From Rhabdothermincola sediminis (GTDB lineage: Bacteria; Actinomycetota; Acidimicrobiia; Acidimicrobiales; Acidimicrobilacustridaceae), in NCBI RefSeq assembly GCF_014805525.1, contig NZ_JACFSZ010000006.1, positions 62,001-126,000 of the forward strand: a DNA stretch of 64,000 bases. Direction: 5' to 3'. Below the pieces are notes generated by a model. It saw only the letters and a list, made by a program, of their open reading frames with translations, was not told the origin of the DNA and did not search any database. This document shows positions 42,153 through 50,972 of this stretch, piece by piece (within the stretch, counting starts at the first letter, position 1; each line of letters opens with the position of its first letter). The position numbers were made by a program, and so were the translations under genes.

Positions 42153-43379
42153 TCAGAGCGGCAGGTTGCCGGTGGCCGGCTTGGTGGTGCCGTGGTCCTT
42201 GTAGGCCGCGATGGTGCGCTGCGCGATCCGCATCTGGTGGATCTCGTCCGCGCCGTCGGCGAACCGGGCCCACCGGGCCTGCTTGAGCATGTCGGCGAGT
42301 GGCGTGTCGGTGGAGTAGCCGAGCGCCCCGTGCACCTGGATGGCCCGGTCGATGATCCGCCACAGGGAGTTGGCGACGAAGTGCTTCGCCATCGAGACCT
42401 CGGTCTTGAAGTCCAGGCCCCGGTCGATCAGGTACGCGGCGTGCAGGACCATCAGCTTGCACTGGTACAGCTCCATGGCCGAGTCCGCGATGAGCCACTG
42501 GATGCCCTGCTTCTCCGCCAGCAGCGACCCGTGGCTGTAACGCTCGAGGGCCCGGTCGACCATCATGTCGAGTGCCACCTCGGCCTGGCCGATCCAGCGC
42601 ATGCAGTGCGCCAGGCGAGCGGGCCCGAGCCGAGCCTGCCCCAGCAGGTGGCCCTGCCCCCGCCCGCCCAGCATCTTCGACTTGTGTACCCGCAGGTCGG
42701 TGATGCGGATCTCGCAGTGGTTGTGGCTGCCGGACATGGTCTCTACGTCCCGGACGATCTCCCAGCCCTCGCTGGGGATGTCGACCAGGAAGGCCGAATT
42801 GGCGGCCTGGGGCAGGTCGGGATCGTCCTCGGTGCGGGCGATCAGGATCGCGAACTGCGCGCCCCGGGCGCCGGAGATGAACCACTTGTGCCCGTTGATC
42901 ACCCACTCGTCGCCGTCCTCGTAGGCGCGGGTCTGGATGAGTGTGGGATCCGATCCCGCGACCTCCGGCTCCGTCATGGCGAAGCACGACCGGGCGTAAC
43001 CCTCGCACAGCGGCCGCAGGTACTGCTCCTTCTGCTCGTCGGTGCCCCAGTGGAGGAGGGTGTGCATGTTGCCCTCGTCGGGGGCCTGCGCGTTCAGGGC
43101 GAAGGGGCCCATGCGGGTCTTGCCGGCTTCGGCCGAGACGCTGGCCATCGCCACGTGGCTGAGCCCCATGCCGCCCCACTCCTTCGGCATGTGCGGCAAC
43201 CACAGCCCCCATTCCTTGGCTGCGGCGCGCATCTCGATGATGGCCTTGATCCAGTCGTCTCTCGACCAGCGTTGCTCCTCGGCCCGAGCCTCCACGGGGC
43301 GCACGACCGTGTCACAGAAGTCGCGGACCTTGAACCGGACCTCGTCGATCTCGGGCGGGAAAGTGAAGTCGATGGCCAT
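42153..43379 (-). CDS. acyl-CoA dehydrogenase, ACAD10/11-like
   Basis: A 408-residue flavoprotein with FAMTEPEVAGSDPTLIQTRA as the flavin and substrate region, GARGAQFAILIARTEDDPD, and QVHGALGYSTDTPLADML. The ends LGPARLAHCMRWIGQAEVALD and FADGADEIHQMRIAQRTIAAYK match the vertebrate ACAD10/11 group. Neither usual position for the catalytic Glu has a Glu (Ala in GPARL, Ala in DGADE). It may thus act on unusual acyl-CoAs. A variant AAGACT lies six bases before the ATG. It is downstream of no other gene on its strand except the M50 protease upstream. Confidence 0.9.
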   Translation of the reverse strand: MAIDFTFPPEIDEVRFKVRDFCDTVVRPVEARAEEQRWSRDDWIKAIIEMRAAAKEWGLWLPHMPKEWGGMGLSHVAMASVSAEAGKTRMGPFALNAQAPDEGNMHTLLHWGTDEQKEQYLRPLCEGYARSCFAMTEPEVAGSDPTLIQTRAYEDGDEWVINGHKWFISGARGAQFAILIARTEDDPDLPQAANSAFLVDIPSEGWEIVRDVETMSGSHNHCEIRITDLRVHKSKMLGGRGQGHLLGQARLGPARLAHCMRWIGQAEVALDMMVDRALERYSHGSLLAEKQGIQWLIADSAMELYQCKLMVLHAAYLIDRGLDFKTEVSMAKHFVANSLWRIIDRAIQVHGALGYSTDTPLADMLKQARWARFADGADEIHQMRIAQRTIAAYKDHGTTKPATGNLPL

Positions 43380-43389
43380 GGCGCCAGTC

Positions 43390-44523
43390 TTACAGGCGCG
43401 CCAGCAGCTGCCCGACCGAGAGCGCCTCGGCCCGGTAGCCGGCGTGCTCGAGGAGCTGGCGGAGCAACCCCGCGGCCTGCACCCCGGGCGGGCCGATCAG
43501 CAGCAGCTCGCGAGCCACGGCCATCGCCTGACCTGATCCGGCGGCGGCGACCGCTGCGAGGCTCTTCGCCGGTCCCGGCGGTTCGTTGGCCAGCGCCCAG
43601 GCCATCAGCGCCACACCCTCGTCGGTGCGCCCGGCGGCGAGGGCCTCGGCAGCCCGGTAGCAGTGCGACGGGACGGCCGCGGGGGCGCAGCGGCGGAGGA
43701 CGAGCTCGGCCCCAGCAGAGTCGCCTCGCCACAGCCGGGCCCAGGCGGCGAGCTCGGCCGCCCAGGCGAGGGTGTCCCCGGTGGGCCGGGAGGCGAGCAC
43801 CCGCTGCACCACCTCCTCGGCGTCCTCCGGCCGGTGCGCGAGCAGGAGCCGGTGCGCATCCTGCAGCTGCGCGGCCAACTCGTCAGAGCGGGCCCGCGCC
43901 AGCGACGAGAGGTTCATCGCCGCGAACATCGCGGCCAGCACCGCCCCGACCACCAGCCCCGACCGGAGGGCCCAGATCCCGAGCACGGCGGCTAGCGCGA
44001 CCGAGAACACCTCGGCCACCCGCCGGCCCCGGCCACCGGTGAGCAGGTCGGCGACGGCGGCGAAGACCTGCCCCCCGTCGAGGGGGAGGATCGGCAGGAG
44101 GTTCAGCAGTGACCAGCCGATGTTGATCCACACCACCTGCGACACGATGGTGCGGGCCTCGACGGAGCTGAGCACGCCGCTGAGATCGAGCCACAGCGCG
44201 GGCAACCCCAGCATGGCCAGGGCTGAGAGCGGACCGGTGAGGCTGACCACGATGCGGCGGGCCGGCGACAGCACCCCGTTCCCGGCGGTGAGCCCGCCGA
44301 AGCCGTGCAGGGTGATGGAGGGCCGGATCCCGTAGAGCCGGAACGCCGCCGCGTGACCGAGCTCGTGCACCAGGATCGAGACGAAGGCGATGGCGATCCA
44401 CGTACCGATGAAGAGCAGGTCGGGATCGAGGGGGTTGACGCCCAGGAGGGCGATGATCACGAAGAAGGTGGGCTCGACCCGCACCGGGATGCCGGCGATG
44501 GTGAGCTGGGGTCGCCTGGCCAT
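43390..44523 (-). CDS. M50 family site-2-type protease with C-terminal helical domain
   Basis: The 377-residue membrane protease has the zinc site LVHELGHAAA (His53, Glu54, His57) and the third ligand Asp149 in NLLPILPLDGGQVF, within about six hydrophobic segments in the first 215 residues. Residues from about 215 to the end form a soluble Ala/Leu-rich helical domain (LQDAHRLLLAHRPEDAEEVV; LASRPTGDTLAWAAELAAWA) that looks like tetratricopeptide-style repeats. No PDZ or CBS domain is present. The ATG at 44523 stands 8 bases after TACCCT. It probably cleaves a membrane-bound regulator, but no anti-sigma gene is nearby. Confidence 0.88.
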   Translation of the reverse strand: MARRPQLTIAGIPVRVEPTFFVIIALLGVNPLDPDLLFIGTWIAIAFVSILVHELGHAAAFRLYGIRPSITLHGFGGLTAGNGVLSPARRIVVSLTGPLSALAMLGLPALWLDLSGVLSSVEARTIVSQVVWINIGWSLLNLLPILPLDGGQVFAAVADLLTGGRGRRVAEVFSVALAAVLGIWALRSGLVVGAVLAAMFAAMNLSSLARARSDELAAQLQDAHRLLLAHRPEDAEEVVQRVLASRPTGDTLAWAAELAAWARLWRGDSAGAELVLRRCAPAAVPSHCYRAAEALAAGRTDEGVALMAWALANEPPGPAKSLAAVAAAGSGQAMAVARELLLIGPPGVQAAGLLRQLLEHAGYRAEALSVGQLLARL

Positions 44524-44531
44524 CCCCCACC

Positions 44532-44537
44532 AGGGTA
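44532..44537 (-). promoter_or_regulatory. predicted -10 (TACCCT) of the M50 protease
   Basis: 8 bases before its ATG. Confidence 0.45.
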
Positions 44538-44542
44538 GGCAG

Positions 44543-44548
44543 TACGGT
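44543..44548 (+). promoter_or_regulatory. predicted -10 (TACGGT) of the GNAT gene
   Basis: 7 bases before its GTG at 44556. Confidence 0.45.
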
Positions 44549-44555
44549 GCCCGCC

Positions 44556-45627
44556 GTGACCGGCGCGGTGAGGCAGGCGACCGAGGCCGACGCAGAGGCC
44601 ATCGTGGCCCTGGCCGTGGAGGCCTTCGGGGAGTCCGACGGCCCGGCGGTGCGGGCCTACCACCGCTTCGGCGAGGGTGTGGCCATGTGGGCGGTGGTCG
44701 ACGACGGCGACCGCGTGGTGTCCGCCTCGGCCCGGATCCCCCACACCTTCTCCCTCGATGGGGTGGAGCTGCCGGGAAGCCAGATCGAGTACGTCGCCAC
44801 CGCGGCGGGCCATCGCCGGCAGGGGCTGGTGCGGGCCCAGTTCGAGCACCACCACGCCCGGGCCGCGGCCGGCGGCGAGCTGATCCAGTTCATCGGCGGC
44901 ATCCCCTACCTCTACCGGCGGTTCGGCTACGGCTACGGCCTCGACCACCCGCTGCTGTTCCTCCCCGACGAGACCCTCCTGGCCCGCCAGATGGCGTCGT
45001 CGGGCTCGCCGCCACTGGTGCGCGACGCCACCCCCGACGACCTCGATGCCCTCTTGGCGCTGGAGTCCCGGCGACCCGAGGCGGGCATCCGCACCGTGCG
45101 TGACCGGGCCCGCTGGCAGCTCCACTTCGACCTGGCGGCGTCCGGTCCGTTCGAGCGCCTCCTCGTGACCGAGCGCAGCGGCCGGGTCACCGGCTGGGCG
45201 AGGCTCCACCACCGGCCCGAGGAGCGCCAGCTCCACCTCCTGCCCAGCGTGTGCGCGGAACCGGGCGCGCTGACCGCACTGGTGCACGCCGCGCTGGACC
45301 TGGCGGAGGACAGCGTGGGCCCGCCTCAACGCCTCCCCCGACGCGGGCCGCAGCGGCGAGCTGGCGATCTCCCTCTACACCTCGGGGGTGCGCATCGCCT
45401 TCGAGAAGGGCGAGGTGGTAGGCGTCGACCGGGCGCCCGCGGTGGAGGACCCCACCGTCGTGCAGGGCGTTGGCATCGCGCCCGACTGGTTCCCGGCGCT
45501 GGTGCTCGGGCGCTGGGGGGCCACGAGCCTGGCGGAGCGGGTGAACGACGTGTTGCTCGGACGGCACCGGGAGCTCATGGAGGTCTTCTTCCCCCGCCGG
45601 CCCGCTGACGTCGCCGGCGACTTCTGA
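44556..45627 (+). pseudogene. Eis-like GNAT acetyltransferase gene with a +1 frameshift
   Basis: From the GTG at 44556 the frame codes a normal GNAT protein: RQATEADAEAIVALAVEAFG, IEYVATAAGHRRQGLVRAQFE with the acetyl-CoA loop, and IGGIPYLYRRFGYGYGLDHP. Near 45317-45319 (a GGG run) the frame breaks into Arg-rich nonsense. Sense resumes one frame over: ARLNASPDAGRSGELAISLY, then GVRIAFEKGEVVGVDRAPAV and a C-terminus to 45627. Removing one G restores a continuous protein of about 356 residues. This may be a real null mutation or an assembly error in a G/C run. The two-domain layout resembles Eis-type acetyltransferases. Confidence 0.7.
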
Positions 45628-45634
45628 CCAGCCG

Positions 45635-45640
45635 TAGGCT
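45635..45640 (+). promoter_or_regulatory. predicted -10 (TAGGCT) of menG-menF
   Basis: 7 bases before the menG ATG. Confidence 0.5.
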
Positions 45641-45647
45641 CGCCCCC

Positions 45648-46355
45648 ATGGCGACCCGGTCCCGGCTGCCGGTGGGTGAGGAGAAGGTGCGCGCCGTGCG
45701 CTCGATGTTCGACGCCATCGCTCCCCGCTACGACCTGGTCAACCGCCTCATGACCTTCCGGATGGACGTGGGGTGGCGGCGGCGCACCGTCCGGCGGTTG
45801 GGCCTGCGCCCCGGATCCCTGGTCGCCGACCTGGCCTGCGGCACCGGCGACCTGTGCCGGGAGCTGCAGCGCGGCGAGCTGCGGCCGGTGGGCGTCGACC
45901 TGTCGATGGGGATGCTGGCCGCCGCCCGCACCGACGCGCCGCTGATCCAGGGAGACGCCCTCCGCCTCCCGCTACCCGACGGCGTCGCCGACGGGGTCAC
46001 CTGCGGGTTCGCGCTGCGCAACCTGGTCGACCTCGGGGCGTTCTTCACCGAGCTGGCCCGGGTGGTGCGGCCCGGCGGGCGGATCGCGCTGCTCGAGGTG
46101 GCGGAGCCACCGAACCCGGTCCTGCGTGCCGGTCACCGCATCTACTTCGGCAGGGTCGTCCCCCGAATCGGCGGGCTGCTCTCGGATGCCGACGCCTACC
46201 GCTACCTGCCCGAGTCCGTGGCCTACCTCCCGCCGACCGCGGACTTGCTGGGCTCGCTCGCCCGGGCGGGGTTCACGGACGTCAGGCGGGAGCTGCTGTC
46301 GGCCGGTATCGCCCAGCTCATCACCGCCACCCGCACCAGGGCCGAGTGGGCGTGA
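45648..46355 (+). CDS. menG: demethylmenaquinone methyltransferase
   Basis: The 235-residue UbiE/MenG enzyme adds the final methyl to menaquinone. It has MFDAIAPRYDLVNRLMTFRMD near the N-terminus, the SAM motif VADLACGTGDLCREL, VTCGFALRNLVDL and YRYLPESVAYLPP, all hallmarks of the family. Its stop overlaps the menF start by four bases (GTGA). It belongs with menF, menD, menH, menA and menE in this window. UbiE of Gram-negatives also works on ubiquinone; with no ubiquinone genes here, menaquinone is the likely product. Confidence 0.94.
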   Translation: MATRSRLPVGEEKVRAVRSMFDAIAPRYDLVNRLMTFRMDVGWRRRTVRRLGLRPGSLVADLACGTGDLCRELQRGELRPVGVDLSMGMLAAARTDAPLIQGDALRLPLPDGVADGVTCGFALRNLVDLGAFFTELARVVRPGGRIALLEVAEPPNPVLRAGHRIYFGRVVPRIGGLLSDADAYRYLPESVAYLPPTADLLGSLARAGFTDVRRELLSAGIAQLITATRTRAEWA

Positions 46356-47575
46356 GCGACCGGCTCGTGGCGGTCACCCGCCGCCTCGACACCGACGTCG
46401 ACCTGCTCGACGTGGCGGGCGAGGACGGCTGGCTGTTCCTGCGGCAGGAGGAAGGGCTGGCGGGACAGGGCACGGCCGTCGAGATCCACCTCCCCCGACA
46501 CGAGCCTGCCCGGGCCGCCGAGGCGGTGCACGAGGTGCTCGGCACCATCGAGTGCGACGACGACGTCCGCCGGCCCGGCACCGGCCCGGTGGCCCTCGGT
46601 GCGCTGTCCTTCGCCCCTGATAAGGAGGGGGTGCTCGTCGTGCCCCGCACGATCGTCGGGCGGGCCTCCGACGGGACCCGCTGGATCACCGCGGTCAGCG
46701 CGGACGGTCGCCCGCCCGCCCTGCCGGCCCTGGCCGGTCAGCCCGAAGACGAGCCGTCACGGTTCACGATCCGAAGCGAGCGGGATCCCGAGGAGTGGTG
46801 CCGGGCGGTCACCGCGGTCCGCGAGGAGATCCGCTCCGGCGACGCCCGCAAGGTGGTGCTCGCTCGCGCGGTCAGCGTGGAGGCAGACCGCGCGTTCTGC
46901 CGGCGAGCAGTCCTCGATCGCCTGCGAGCCGCGTACCCGTCGTGCATGTTGTTCGCCGTCGACGGGTTCCTGGGCGCCAGTCCCGAGCTGCTGGTGGCCC
47001 GAACCGGGGACCTGGTCCGCTCGCACCCGATGGCCGGCACGGCTCCCCGCAGCGCCGACCCCTCCACCGATGCCCGGCTCGCCGCCGGGCTGCTGGCCTC
47101 TGCCAAGGACCGGGCCGAGCACCGCTACACCATCGACATGGTCCACGACACACTGCTGCCGTGGTGCTCGTACCTCGACGAGGAGGCCGAGCCCCGGGTG
47201 GTGGCCATGGCGAACGTGCAGCACCTGGCCACCCGGGTCGAGGGTCGCCTCTCCTCGCCCCCGGCGTCGGTGATCGAGCTCATGGTGGCCCTCCATCCCA
47301 CACCGGCGGTGGGCGGTGTGCCCCGCGACCGAGCCCTGGCGGCCATCGGGCGGTTCGAAGGCCTCGACCGGGGCCGGTTCGCGGGGCCGGTCGGCTGGGT
47401 GGACGCGGCCGGCAACGGGGCCTGGGCGGTGGGGATCCGCAGCGCCGAGCTCGAGGGCACCCGGGCCCGGTTGTTCGCCGGCGTCGGGGTGGTCGAGGAT
47501 TCGGACCCGGAGCTGGAGCTGGCGGAGACCCGGGCGAAGCTCCAAGCGCTGCTCAGCGCGATCGTGCGGCCCTGA
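46352..47575 (+). CDS. menF: isochorismate synthase
   Basis: A 407-residue chorismate-binding enzyme. The N-terminal 150 residues are variable, followed by the core: [74 protein letters not shown]-like sequence and the end [21 protein letters not shown]. The general base Lys (RKVVLARAV) and Glu (SPELLV) are present. Its place between menG and menD sets it apart from salicylate or anthranilate synthases. The start GTG is inside the menG stop. The last 23 bases overlap convergent menD. Confidence 0.92.
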   Translation: MSDRLVAVTRRLDTDVDLLDVAGEDGWLFLRQEEGLAGQGTAVEIHLPRHEPARAAEAVHEVLGTIECDDDVRRPGTGPVALGALSFAPDKEGVLVVPRTIVGRASDGTRWITAVSADGRPPALPALAGQPEDEPSRFTIRSERDPEEWCRAVTAVREEIRSGDARKVVLARAVSVEADRAFCRRAVLDRLRAAYPSCMLFAVDGFLGASPELLVARTGDLVRSHPMAGTAPRSADPSTDARLAAGLLASAKDRAEHRYTIDMVHDTLLPWCSYLDEEAEPRVVAMANVQHLATRVEGRLSSPPASVIELMVALHPTPAVGGVPRDRALAAIGRFEGLDRGRFAGPVGWVDAAGNGAWAVGIRSAELEGTRARLFAGVGVVEDSDPELELAETRAKLQALLSAIVRP

Positions 47576-49241
47576 TCGCGGCGTGCAGGCCGTCGTGGAC
47601 GGCGACGTTGGCCGCGCGATCGGTCCCGGCCACCACCACGTGCGGGCCGCCGGCAGCCAACCGGTCCCGGATCGCGTCGCGCAACCCGGCGCGATCCTCC
47701 ACCTGCACCGCGGGGAGACCGTGGACGGCAGCCAGCGAGCACGGGTCCACTCCGTGCGGGGTGCCGAACAGTCGCTCGAAGACGGGCTGGGGCAATGACC
47801 GGGCCTGGGGGAGGAAGGAGAAGATCCCCCCGCCGTCGTTGTGCACCACGATCACCACCAGGTCGACCGGGCGAGTGGCCAACCCGAGCAACGCGTTGGC
47901 GTCGTGCAGGAAGGCGAGGTCACCCACCAGCGCAGCGGTGGGCCCTGCGCCCAGGGCGACACCCACCGCGGTGGAGACCACTCCGTCGATCCCATTCGCA
48001 CCCCGGTTGGCGAGGACCCGCAACCCGTCCCGGGGAGCGGCGTACCACTCGACGTCGCGCACCGGCATCGAGGAGGACACCACCATCGTGGCCCCCTCGG
48101 GCAGCGCCGCGGCCACATCCCGGGCGATCGCAGGCTCCGAGAGCCCGTCGCCGAGCGACGCCTCGATCGCTTCGGCGGCAACCCGGTCGAGGTCCTGCCA
48201 GAGGCGCGACCACTCCCGATCGACCACCTCCCCTTCGAGCTGTGCTGCCAACTCGAGACACACCCAGGCCGGATCGGCGGCGGCGACCATGCCCGCGTCG
48301 TGATCGGGATCGAACCACCCGCCGTGCGCATCGATCACCACCTGGAGGGCGTCGCTGCGGGCCAGCCACGAGGCGAGCGCCTTGGACGCGGGCGGCATGC
48401 CGAGCCGCAGCACCACCTGCGGCTGGAGCTGGTCGCCGTCTCGCAACAGGGCGTCGAAATGAGCGACCACTGCCCGATCGGGGATGCGACACCCGCTGCG
48501 CGGGTCGGCCAACACCGGCCATCCCAAGGTGTGCGCGAGCACGAGCACCGCCTCCGGGCGGCTGATACCCGCTCCGGCCACGAGCACCCCGCGCAGGCCC
48601 CGGCAGTGCTCCGCCAGCCGCCGGAGGGAGGCGTGATCGAGATGGCGCTCCGTGACCAGGCCCTCGTGCCAGGGCAGCCCTGCTTCCCGGCCGGCGGGGA
48701 GCTCGCCGGGATCCCCGAGAAGCGGCTCCCGGAACGCCAGGTTCAGGTGCACGGGACCGGGGGGCGAGCCGGTCGCCTTCACGTACGCCCGGGAGGCGAG
48801 CGAGCGCCAGGTGCCTGCGGTCGCGGCATCGGGGGGGCCGGGGTCGGCGGCCCACCGCACCACGCCACCGAACAGCCCGGTCTGCTCGATCGTCTGCGGG
48901 GCGCCGACCCCGTGCAGCTCCGGGGGACGATCGGCCGTGCAGGCGATCAGCGGCACCCGGTTGTGGGCGGCCTCGACGACCGCGGGATGCAGTTCGACGG
49001 CCGCGGTTCCGCTGGTGGTGAGAACCACCGCCGGGCGCCCGGTCGCCGCCCCGACGCCGAGGGCGATGAAGGCCGCCACCCGCTCGTCGTGGTGCACCTC
49101 CACCTGCAGGCGCCCGTCCCGGGCCAACGCCAGCGCCAGGGGGGTGGAGCGAGACCCGGGGCAGACCACGGCGTGCGTCACCCCACAACGGACCAGCTCG
49201 TCGACGAGCGTTGCGCAGAAGCTGGCCGCGACGGCTGTCAC
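47553..49241 (-). CDS. menD: SEPHCHC synthase
   Basis: The 562-residue thiamine diphosphate enzyme joins isochorismate and 2-oxoglutarate. It has VVCPGSRSTPLALALARDG, the TPP-activating EVHHDERVAAFIALG, HLNLAFREPLLGD and the diphosphate and metal site LVGDLAFLHDANALLGL with VHNDGGGIFSFLPQA. These match MenD throughout. GTG at 49241 lies 6 bases after TAGGCT, in an element shared with divergent menH. Its product is the MenH substrate, so the divergent pair encodes successive steps. Confidence 0.95.
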   Translation of the reverse strand: MTAVAASFCATLVDELVRCGVTHAVVCPGSRSTPLALALARDGRLQVEVHHDERVAAFIALGVGAATGRPAVVLTTSGTAAVELHPAVVEAAHNRVPLIACTADRPPELHGVGAPQTIEQTGLFGGVVRWAADPGPPDAATAGTWRSLASRAYVKATGSPPGPVHLNLAFREPLLGDPGELPAGREAGLPWHEGLVTERHLDHASLRRLAEHCRGLRGVLVAGAGISRPEAVLVLAHTLGWPVLADPRSGCRIPDRAVVAHFDALLRDGDQLQPQVVLRLGMPPASKALASWLARSDALQVVIDAHGGWFDPDHDAGMVAAADPAWVCLELAAQLEGEVVDREWSRLWQDLDRVAAEAIEASLGDGLSEPAIARDVAAALPEGATMVVSSSMPVRDVEWYAAPRDGLRVLANRGANGIDGVVSTAVGVALGAGPTAALVGDLAFLHDANALLGLATRPVDLVVIVVHNDGGGIFSFLPQARSLPQPVFERLFGTPHGVDPCSLAAVHGLPAVQVEDRAGLRDAIRDRLAAGGPHVVVAGTDRAANVAVHDGLHAAIRAARSR

Positions 49242-49247
49242 GACGAC

Positions 49248-49257
49248 AGCCTACGGT
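49248..49257. promoter_or_regulatory. shared bidirectional -10 of menD and menH
   Basis: AGCCTACGGT reads TAGGCT on the minus strand (6 bases before menD) and TACGGT on the plus strand (8 bases before menH), sharing one TA step. Confidence 0.55.
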
Positions 49258-49265
49258 TTCGCACC

Positions 49266-50036
49266 ATGGCACCCGTGCTGCACACCGAGGTGAGGGGGCA
49301 GGGCGGCCCACGCCTGGTGCTGGTCCATGGTTTCACCCAGACCGGGCACTGCTGGTCACCGATCGACGAGGACCTGGCCCGGGATCACGAGGTCGTGGTG
49401 GTCGACGCGCCGGGCCACGGCGGGTCGTCGCAGGTGCGGGCCGGCGTCGCCGGAGCCGCCCAGCTGCTCGGCCGCGCCGGCGGCCGGGCCACCTACCTCG
49501 GCTACTCGATGGGCGGACGGATCGCACTCTTCCTGGCGGTCGAGCGCCCCGAGCTGGTCGAGCGACTGGTGCTGATCGGGGCGTCGCCGGGCATCGAGCG
49601 AGCGGACGAGCGTGCCGCCCGGCGAGACGCCGACGAGCGGCTGGCAGCACGCCTCGAGACGATCGGGCTGGCTGCCTTCCTGGACGAGTGGCTCTCGCAG
49701 CCTTTCTTCGCCGGGCTCGACGAGCGAGCCGCGCACCGCCGAGAGCGGCTCCGCAACACCGTGGAGGGCCTCGCCGCCAGTCTCCGACTCGCCGGTGTCG
49801 GAACGCAGCCGTCCCTCTGGCACCGGCTGCCCGAGCTGTCGATGCCCGTCCTGCTGGTGGCGGGGTCCCGCGACCAGAAGTTCCGCTCCCAGGCAGAGCG
49901 GGCGGGCGACCTGATCGGCGAGCGGGCTTCCGTCGCGATCATCGAGGGGGCGGGCCACGCCGCCCACCTCGAACGACCCGACGCCTTCGTAGCGCTGGTG
50001 CGGGACTGGCTGGTGCGGACCCCCGTCAGGCACTGA
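49266..50036 (+). CDS. menH: SHCHC synthase-like alpha/beta hydrolase
   Basis: A 256-residue alpha/beta hydrolase that eliminates pyruvate from SEPHCHC. It has LVLVHGFTQTGHCW, VVDAPGHGGSS, the nucleophile elbow YLGYSMGGRIALFLAVERP and the late RDQKF Asp and GAGHAAHLERP His. HGFTQTG and GYSMGGR are typical of MenH. Its divergent partner is menD, the previous step, which supports the call. The 3' end overlaps the convergent menA gene by 11 bases. Confidence 0.88.
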   Translation: MAPVLHTEVRGQGGPRLVLVHGFTQTGHCWSPIDEDLARDHEVVVVDAPGHGGSSQVRAGVAGAAQLLGRAGGRATYLGYSMGGRIALFLAVERPELVERLVLIGASPGIERADERAARRDADERLAARLETIGLAAFLDEWLSQPFFAGLDERAAHRRERLRNTVEGLAASLRLAGVGTQPSLWHRLPELSMPVLLVAGSRDQKFRSQAERAGDLIGERASVAIIEGAGHAAHLERPDAFVALVRDWLVRTPVRH

Positions 50037-50913
50037 GCCAGAGACCGGCGGCGAGCAACACCCCGAACACCAACTGGATCCGACCGGTGGCGCCGAGCAC
50101 CGGGATGAGCGCCGAGCCACGAGCCCCTTCGAGCACGGCCAGCACCGGTTTCGGGACCAGCAGCACCGCGAGCAGCGCCGCCGCGCCGAGCAGGCGTCCC
50201 CCCAACCCGGCCACGAACGGCACCGTGGCGAACGGCAGGAACATCAGGACCGCGTAGAGCACCCGGGTAGCCGGCTCGCCCAGCCGCACCGCCAGGGTGC
50301 GCTTGCCCGCCGCGGCGTCGGTGGGGATGTCCCGCAGGTTGTTCACCACCAGCAAGGCGGTGGCGAGCAGCCCGACGGGCACCGACGCCCCGAACGCCAA
50401 CCAGCTGAGCGACTCCGACTGGACGAAGGCGGACCCGACGGTGGCCACGACCCCGAAGAACACGAACACGAACAGCTCCCCCAGCCCCGCGTAGCCGTAC
50501 GGGCGTGGTCCGCCGGTGTAGAGCCAGCCGGCCGCGAACGACACGGCCCCCACCACGATCAGCCACGGGGTGACGGCGATGGCGAGGGCCAAGCCGGCCA
50601 CAGCCGCCACCGCGAAGGCGAGAACCGCGGCCCGCTTCACTGCCGCTGGAGCGGCGAGGCCCGAACCGACCAGGCGCACCGGTCCGACCCGATCGGGGCT
50701 GTCCGTGCCCCGCACCCCATCGGCGTAGTCGTTCGCGTAGTTGGTGCCCACCTGTATGGCGACCGCGACCACCATGGCCGTGACGAACCGCCAGGCAACG
50801 ATGCCCCGACCTGGACCGAGGTCCCCCTGGGCGGCGGCCGCGGTGCCCACCAGCACCGGCACGACGGCCGCCGGCAGTGTCCGCGGGCGCGCACCCGCCA
50901 CCCAGATGCTCAC
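50026..50913 (-). CDS. menA: 1,4-dihydroxy-2-naphthoate polyprenyltransferase
   Basis: The 295-residue UbiA-family membrane enzyme attaches the isoprenoid tail. It has the two Asp-rich motifs QVGTNYANDYADGVRGTD and VVNNLRDIPTDAAAGKRTLA, which bind magnesium-diphosphate, within about eight to nine transmembrane helices. SIWVAGARPRTLPAAVVPVL is a typical MenA N-terminus. It begins with a GTG at 50913. It is divergent from menE (59 bases apart) and convergent with menH. Confidence 0.94.
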   Translation of the reverse strand: MSIWVAGARPRTLPAAVVPVLVGTAAAAQGDLGPGRGIVAWRFVTAMVVAVAIQVGTNYANDYADGVRGTDSPDRVGPVRLVGSGLAAPAAVKRAAVLAFAVAAVAGLALAIAVTPWLIVVGAVSFAAGWLYTGGPRPYGYAGLGELFVFVFFGVVATVGSAFVQSESLSWLAFGASVPVGLLATALLVVNNLRDIPTDAAAGKRTLAVRLGEPATRVLYAVLMFLPFATVPFVAGLGGRLLGAAALLAVLLVPKPVLAVLEGARGSALIPVLGATGRIQLVFGVLLAAGLWLSA

Positions 50914-50959
50914 ACCGTCAGCTTGACCGCCACCGGCGGGCCGGGCCAGTTGCGGTCGC

Positions 50960-50965
50960 TATCCT
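50960..50965 (+). promoter_or_regulatory. predicted -10 (TATCCT) of menE
   Basis: 7 bases before the menE GTG. Confidence 0.45.
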
Positions 50966-50972
50966 CGGCGCC

